Positions 6,800-9,710 of a stretch of DNA of 9,710 nt are shown here, piece after piece (position 1 is the stretch's first letter; each line of letters opens with the position of its first letter). Made by a program: the position numbers and the translations under genes. The notes under the pieces were generated by a model. It had not been told where the DNA came from, did not search any database, and saw only the letters and a program-made list of their open reading frames with translations. Origin of the DNA: Deltaproteobacteria bacterium (lineage in GTDB: Bacteria; Desulfobacterota; Desulfomonilia; UBA1062); the NCBI GenBank assembly GCA_016934135.1, contig JAFGTK010000053.1, forward strand, positions 1 through 9,710, given 5' to 3'.

Positions 6800-7870
6800 C
6801 TATAACTCCTTCTGCAGCCAGTACCGTTCGATAATCCGGGCGATCTCCTGGGGGGCAGGTACAATACCTCCTGGTCTTCCATAGAATTCGCACGGTATCT
6901 TACCCTGCACGGCCAGACGGACGTCATCTATCATCTGCCCGGTACTCATCTCGAATACCAGGAAAATCTTGCTCTTTTTTGATATATTGATTACTGCCTC
7001 GTCAGGGAACGGCCACAGGGTGATCGGCCTGAGAAGGCCGACCTTCAGTCCCTCGCTCCGGGCCCGTTTTACTGCCCCCTTTGCGATGCGAGCCGCTGTT
7101 CCATAGGCGATGATAGTCATCTTTGCATCATCTGTCATGAACTCTTCCCACTGGGGCAGTTCCTGTTTCATGAGGTCGTATTTGCGCTTGAGTTTCCAGT
7201 TATGCTCCTCCATCTCTCTTACATCGAGAACGAGAGACTTGATGATCCGTGAAGGCCTTCCCTCAGCGCCGTCCAGTATATAATCCTTCGGGGGCAGTTC
7301 ATCCTCGGGCTTGTTATATTCGCGGACTATGATAGGCTCTACGATCTGCCCCATCATACCGTCTCCAAGTATCATGACCGGTGTCCGGTATCCGTCCGCC
7401 ACATCGAATGTGAGCATGGTGATATCGTAGAGTTCCTGGACAGATGCAGGCGCATAAACAGGCATGCGGTAGTCTCCATGACCCCCTCCGCGGGTAGCCT
7501 GGTAGTAGTCGCCCTGGCTCGGGGCAATATTGCCCAGCCCGGGACCGCCCCTGTTGATGTTGACGATTACCGCCGGAAGTTCCAGCGCCGCCAGGAAAGA
7601 GAGCCCTTCCTGCTTCAGGCTTATGCCGGGAGAAGACGAACTCGTCATGGCCCGTGCCCCTGTTGCTGCGGCTCCAAGGACCATATTGATGGATGCTATC
7701 TCGCTTTCGCCCTGAAGAAAGACCCCGCCTACCTCAGGCATCCTCCTGGACATATATTCGGGGATCTCGTTCTGAGGGGTGATGGGATAACCGAAGTAAC
7801 ATCTGCATCCGGCCTGAATAGCAGCCTCTGCGAGGGCATCCGTGCCTTTCATGAGAACCTTGTTATTCAC
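6800..7870 (-). CDS. vorB: 2-oxoacid:ferredoxin oxidoreductase, alpha subunit (VorB type)
   Basis: This 356-residue alpha subunit holds the substrate-binding pyrimidine domain (about 1-180) and domain II (about 250-345). GYPITPQNEIPE (27-38) is the YPITP motif that contacts the 2-oxoacid. It is followed by QGESEIASINMVLGAAATGAR (53-73), the TSSSSPGISLKQEG loop (76-89), and the GGPGLGN and GGGHGDYR segments. RPITLWPFP (281-289) marks domain II. Overall it looks closest to proteins named 3-methyl-2-oxobutanoate (2-oxoisovalerate) dehydrogenase VorB, although 2-oxoglutarate enzymes are near relatives. The start is a GTG at 7870, overlapping the ferredoxin gene by 8 bp; GAGGTG seven bases upstream and the conserved N-terminus (NNKVLMKGTDALAEAA) support it. 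Strong coupling with both neighbours is visible. Subunit identity is sure; substrate is moderate. Confidence 0.95.
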   Translation of the reverse strand: MNNKVLMKGTDALAEAAIQAGCRCYFGYPITPQNEIPEYMSRRMPEVGGVFLQGESEIASINMVLGAAATGARAMTSSSSPGISLKQEGLSFLAALELPAVIVNINRGGPGLGNIAPSQGDYYQATRGGGHGDYRMPVYAPASVQELYDITMLTFDVADGYRTPVMILGDGMMGQIVEPIIVREYNKPEDELPPKDYILDGAEGRPSRIIKSLVLDVREMEEHNWKLKRKYDLMKQELPQWEEFMTDDAKMTIIAYGTAARIAKGAVKRARSEGLKVGLLRPITLWPFPDEAVINISKKSKIFLVFEMSTGQMIDDVRLAVQGKIPCEFYGRPGGIVPAPQEIARIIERYWLQKEL

Positions 7871-8075
7871 GGTACACCTCTATCGAGACTTCAGGACACA
7901 TAACAGCACACAGAGCACATCCCCTGCAGGAATCCTTGATAAATTCCGCCGGGTGGTATCCTTTGTCATTGAGTCCTTCGGACAGCCGTATGGCCTCGTC
8001 AGGACAGACAGTTATGCATAGCTCACAGGCTTTGCACAATCCTTGATCGATAACGATTTTTCCTTTTGCCGCCAT
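7863..8075 (-). CDS. Two-cluster ferredoxin (delta) subunit of the 2-oxoacid:ferredoxin oxidoreductase
   Basis: This 70-residue protein has two classical [4Fe-4S] motifs: CxxCxxCxxxCP at Cys14, 17, 20 and 24, and again at Cys50, 53, 56 and 60. It is the delta subunit that relays electrons from the thiamine diphosphate/beta cluster to external ferredoxin. The ATG at 8075 (MAAKGKIVID) is preferred because homologues begin right before the GKI/VxID strand. A longer frame from 8123 would add 16 residues that lie inside the promoter region and has no Shine-Dalgarno. The Shine-Dalgarno for 8075 is itself weak (AAGAG). It is the first gene of the operon and overlaps the alpha gene by 8 bp. Its promoter probably lies just upstream, in the region shared with the divergent heat-shock genes. 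Confidence 0.92.
   Translation of the reverse strand: MAAKGKIVIDQGLCKACELCITVCPDEAIRLSEGLNDKGYHPAEFIKDSCRGCALCAVMCPEVSIEVYRE
7872..7877 (-). promoter_or_regulatory. Ribosome binding site deciding the GTG start of the alpha gene
   Basis: GAGGTG in the last codons of the ferredoxin gene sits a few bases before the GTG at 7870. No ATG with the right conserved N-terminus is available near it, so this site supports the unusual start and the 8 bp gene overlap. Confidence 0.6.
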
Positions 8076-8094
8076 AATATTGTGCACGCTCTTT

Positions 8095-8123
8095 CTTAAA
8101 GTTGGACCGTTATGTAACATCAA
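8095..8123 (-). promoter_or_regulatory. Possible sigma-70-type promoter for the 2-oxoacid oxidoreductase operon
   Basis: On the minus strand TTGATG (8123-8118) and TTTAAG (8100-8095) each match four of six consensus bases and are separated by exactly 17 bp. The predicted RNA would start about 10-15 bases before the ferredoxin ATG, which is a short leader. The 20 bp palindrome lies just upstream of this -35 box. Confidence 0.35.
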
Positions 8124-8126
8124 AAC

Positions 8127-8146
8127 ACTTTTCTGTACAGAAAAGT
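8127..8146. promoter_or_regulatory. Perfect 20 bp palindrome, candidate operator
   Basis: ACTTTTCTGTACAGAAAAGT is identical to its own reverse complement over all 20 bases. It lies between the divergent oxidoreductase operon and the heat-shock cluster, three bases upstream of the putative -35 of the former and about 47 bp upstream of the heat-shock -35. Such symmetry with no loop is typical of a binding site for a dimeric regulator. It is not a CIRCE element (TTAGCACTC-N9-GAGTGCTAA). No gene ends nearby, so a terminator role is unlikely. Confidence 0.5.
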
Positions 8147-8160
8147 TTTAAGAAGGGTTT

Positions 8161-8180
8161 AATGAAAATTAATGAAAATT
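8161..8180. repeat. Tandem exact 10 bp AT-rich repeat
   Basis: AATGAAAATT occurs twice head to tail, directly upstream of the heat-shock promoter (first repeat 8161-8170, second 8171-8180). A 10 bp period is about one helical turn, so the A-tracts face the same side. It could act as an UP-like element or bent DNA, or be chance. Confidence 0.5.
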
Positions 8181-8193
8181 TAAAACCCATCCT

Positions 8194-8221
8194 CTTGAAA
8201 TTCATCGGACATGCCCTATTA
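8194..8221 (+). promoter_or_regulatory. Sigma-32-type heat-shock promoter of the hsp20 cluster
   Basis: CTTGAAA at 8194-8200 is followed after 13 bp by CCCTATTA at 8214-8221. The sigma-32 (RpoH) consensus is CTTGAAA, a 13-14 bp spacer, then CCCCATNT-like, so both boxes and the spacing fit very well. Transcription would begin near 8228, giving a leader of about 30 bases before the first hsp20 ATG. The position ahead of three Hsp20 genes strengthens the call. Confidence 0.75.
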
Positions 8222-8244
8222 GAATGTGAGAAAAAAAACCCAAT

Positions 8245-8249
8245 GGAGG
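8245..8249 (+). promoter_or_regulatory. Ribosome binding site deciding the start of the first hsp20 gene
   Basis: GGAGG lies eight bases before the ATG at 8258. The frame is open further upstream, to 8102, and has other ATGs including 8243. Those have no such site, and some lie before the predicted transcription start, so 8258 is preferred. Confidence 0.75.
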
Positions 8250-8257
8250 TAAATGAT

Positions 8258-8695
8258 ATGTTAAGAACAACAAGATCCTTGTCAGGATGGAACCCGTGGC
8301 GGGAGATGGACAGACTTGAACATGAGATGGGCAGCATATTTTCCGGATTAGGTACAGGCCGTTCAATAAATTTCCCGCCGATCAATGTGTTTTCCTCTGA
8401 GGATGATGTGGTCATCACGTCTGAGATCCCGGGTATAGATCCTGCGGACATCGATCTGTCCGTAACCGGTGATACCCTTACCATCAAAGGGAACCGTAAA
8501 CCGCACGAACTTGCCGATAATCAGACATGGCATCGCAGAGAACGCGGAACAGGCAGCTTTTACAGGACCGTTACGCTCCCGTTCAATGTGGACGGCAAAA
8601 AGGTTGAAGCGGATTACACCAAAGGCGTCCTCAAGGTCACACTTCCCCGCGCAGAGGCTGATAAGCCGAAAAAGATAACGGTCAAGACCGTGTAA
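8258..8695 (+). CDS. Hsp20/alpha-crystallin small heat-shock protein (first of three)
   Basis: This 145-residue ATP-independent chaperone holds unfolding proteins in oligomers until DnaK or others refold them. The N-terminal arm contains WNPWREMDRLEHEM (11-24), the usual amphipathic region of bacterial class A Hsp20. The alpha-crystallin domain runs from about residue 38 (FPPINVFSSEDDVVITSEIPG) to 131, with RRERGTGSFYRTVTLP and the G-V-L strand of GVLKVTLP (123-130). The C-terminal anchor is the I-x-V type ITV (140-142). The start at 8258 follows GGAGG and matches homologue N-termini; an upstream open extension to 8102 is promoter DNA. The gene is preceded by a sigma-32-type promoter and followed after 18 bp by a second hsp20, so the three genes most likely form one heat-shock transcript. 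Confidence 0.95.
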   Translation: MLRTTRSLSGWNPWREMDRLEHEMGSIFSGLGTGRSINFPPINVFSSEDDVVITSEIPGIDPADIDLSVTGDTLTIKGNRKPHELADNQTWHRRERGTGSFYRTVTLPFNVDGKKVEADYTKGVLKVTLPRAEADKPKKITVKTV

Positions 8696-8713
8696 AAAAC
8701 GGAGGTGATTGTT

Positions 8714-9121
8714 ATGGCAACTGAAAAGAAGAACATTACAAATACAAAAGAGTCAGCGGATTCTGTGGTAACCGAGAAGACCAAGAATACTGCAACATAT
8801 ATCCCGAATGTGGATATATCGGAGACAAAAGAGAGCCTGGTCATCTTTGCCGATATTCCGGGAGCAACAGAGGATAGCATACAGGTGACCCTGGACAATG
8901 ATATCCTTACCATCGATGCAAGGGTGGCACCGGAGACAATAAACGCTCATAAACTCACATACCGGGAATATGGCGTCGGCGATTACTCCAGGGCCTTTAC
9001 CATCAACGAGTCAATCGACCGTGAGAAGATCGAGGCAAAGATAAAGGACGGGGTGCTCCGCATCGTACTACCGAAGGCAGAGGCTGCAAAGCCGAAAACA
9101 ATCCCTATCCACAAAGGGTAA
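8714..9121 (+). CDS. Hsp20/alpha-crystallin small heat-shock protein (second of three, short-arm type)
   Basis: This 135-residue protein has an alpha-crystallin domain at about 29-121: TYIPNVDISETKESLVIFADIPG, then TYREYGVGDYSRAFTI and DGVLRIVLPK (112-121). A good C-terminal I-P-I anchor follows at 130-132. It differs from its neighbours in having no Trp/Arg-rich amphipathic arm; the first 28 residues are Lys/Thr/Glu-rich and probably disordered. The loop between the middle strands is also shorter. Such short-arm Hsp20s are common as the partner gene in anaerobe hsp20 pairs and may co-assemble with the other type, which is inference. The ATG at 8714 has an ideal GGAGGTGAT at 8701-8709; a GTG at 8705 lies inside that site and is rejected. 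Confidence 0.94.
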   Translation: MATEKKNITNTKESADSVVTEKTKNTATYIPNVDISETKESLVIFADIPGATEDSIQVTLDNDILTIDARVAPETINAHKLTYREYGVGDYSRAFTINESIDREKIEAKIKDGVLRIVLPKAEAAKPKTIPIHKG

Positions 9122-9140
9122 TAAATAAGGAGGTGTAGCT

Positions 9141-9650
9141 ATGGCAATGAAGTATATGGCTCCGTGGAGATGGGCGAGGAGAGGTCTACCCGTCAGCCGG
9201 GAGACCGAGGGCTTGCCCGTAGATATGTTCCAGAGAGAGATGAACCGGCTGTTCGATGATTTCTTCAAGGGGTTCGGCATGAAGCCGTTTACCGAAGAAA
9301 TGGAGTCCTTAGGCGGATTCAACCCGCAACTTGATATGACCGAGGATGAAAAATCCGTGCAGGTTACCGCAGAGCTGCCGGGTATGGATGAGAAGGACAT
9401 CGAGATCAATCTGAGCAGGGATACCCTTACGATCAAGGGAGAGAAGAAGGTTGAATCCGAGAAAAAGGATCAGGAAGCATATTATATGGAGCGATCCTTC
9501 GGATCGTTCAGCAGGGTAATCCCAATGCCCGCAGATATTGATCCGGACAAGGCAGAGGCGACCTTCAAGAAAGGCATCCTTAATATTACGCTGCCGAAGC
9601 TTGTCGCTGAAAAGAAGGCCCAGAAAAAGATCCAGATCAAGAGCTCATAA
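9141..9650 (+). CDS. Hsp20/alpha-crystallin small heat-shock protein (third of three)
   Basis: This 169-residue chaperone has the longest N-terminal arm of the three. APWRWARRG near the start and the amphipathic VDMFQREMNRLFDDFFKGFG (27-46) are typical class A features. The alpha-crystallin domain spans about 60-153 (FNPQLDMTEDEKSVQVTAELPG, then YMERSFGSFSRVIPMP and KGILNITLPK). The tail is Lys-rich and ends with the I-x-I anchor IQI (164-166). AAGGAGGT at 9127-9134 precedes the ATG with good spacing, 19 bp after the previous stop. It is quite different in sequence from the first two genes, so the trio is not a recent tandem duplication. A terminator lies 26 bp beyond its stop, closing the transcript. 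Confidence 0.96.
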   Translation: MAMKYMAPWRWARRGLPVSRETEGLPVDMFQREMNRLFDDFFKGFGMKPFTEEMESLGGFNPQLDMTEDEKSVQVTAELPGMDEKDIEINLSRDTLTIKGEKKVESEKKDQEAYYMERSFGSFSRVIPMPADIDPDKAEATFKKGILNITLPKLVAEKKAQKKIQIKSS

Positions 9651-9676
9651 CCTCTAAATAAAGCCCTGTTAAGCTC

Positions 9677-9705
9677 AAAAGGGGGTGCATGCCACCCCTT
9701 TTTTT
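9677..9705 (+). terminator. Rho-independent terminator of the hsp20 cluster
   Basis: GGGGTG (9682-9687) pairs with CACCCC (9693-9698) around a five-base loop. The stem is extended by a G-T pair and four A-T pairs, and the structure ends in a run of seven Ts (9699-9705). It lies 26 bp after the stop of the third hsp20. The A-run before the stem means it could also work on the other strand. Confidence 0.92.
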
Positions 9706-9710
9706 GTGCA

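Noticed and set aside
8102..8257. N-terminal extension of the first hsp20 frame
   Set aside because: It lies over the sigma-32 promoter, palindrome and repeat, and lacks a ribosome site; the start at 8258 with GGAGG fits homologues.

Overview
The window reads as chromosomal DNA of an anaerobic bacterium, most likely a member of the Desulfobacterota or a related syntrophic/sulfate-reducing lineage. This is inferred from the ferredoxin-linked 2-oxoacid oxidoreductase, the multi-domain S1-type protein beside a glycolytic cluster, and the trio of small heat-shock proteins. Base composition is roughly balanced, Shine-Dalgarno sites are strong, and genes are tightly packed. I see no transposase, phage gene, CRISPR array, tRNA or rRNA. 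No clearly new multi-gene system is evident; the less ordinary content is listed under findings.

Layout. (1) 1-1337, minus strand: the N-terminal 445 residues of a protein with at least five S1 RNA-binding domains; its 3' end lies outside the window. (2) 1509-4034, minus strand: a compact cluster pgk - tpiA - secG with 9 and 7 bp gaps, followed by a probable unannotated 56-residue cysteine-containing small ORF between secG and the S1 gene. (3) 4035-4345: a 311 bp gene-free stretch holding a possible pgk promoter and a ~107 bp inverted-repeat unit with a REP-like GC-rich hairpin inside. (4) 4346-5041, plus strand: a lone EcsC-like protein of unknown function. (5) 5064-8075, minus strand: a five-gene operon encoding a two-cluster ferredoxin subunit, the alpha, beta and gamma subunits of a 2-oxoacid:ferredoxin oxidoreductase (Vor/Kor type), and a tandem-ACT-domain protein. 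The gene order is ferredoxin - alpha - beta - gamma - ACT, with overlaps or gaps of 0-3 bp. (6) 8076-8257: a divergent regulatory region with a perfect 20 bp palindrome, a tandem 10 bp AT-rich repeat and a very good sigma-32-type heat-shock promoter. (7) 8258-9650, plus strand: three different Hsp20/alpha-crystallin genes in a row, closed by a Rho-independent terminator at 9677-9705.

How the genes fit together. pgk and tpiA serve the triose part of glycolysis/gluconeogenesis, and secG belongs to the Sec translocon; this grouping is common in bacteria and is mainly a housekeeping unit. The Vor/Kor complex decarboxylates a 2-oxoacid (branched-chain 2-oxoacid or 2-oxoglutarate; the sequence alone does not decide) to an acyl-CoA and passes electrons to ferredoxin. 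The co-transcribed ACT protein suggests an amino-acid-linked regulatory input. The three Hsp20 proteins would bind unfolding proteins during heat or other stress and are probably switched on together by a heat-shock sigma factor.
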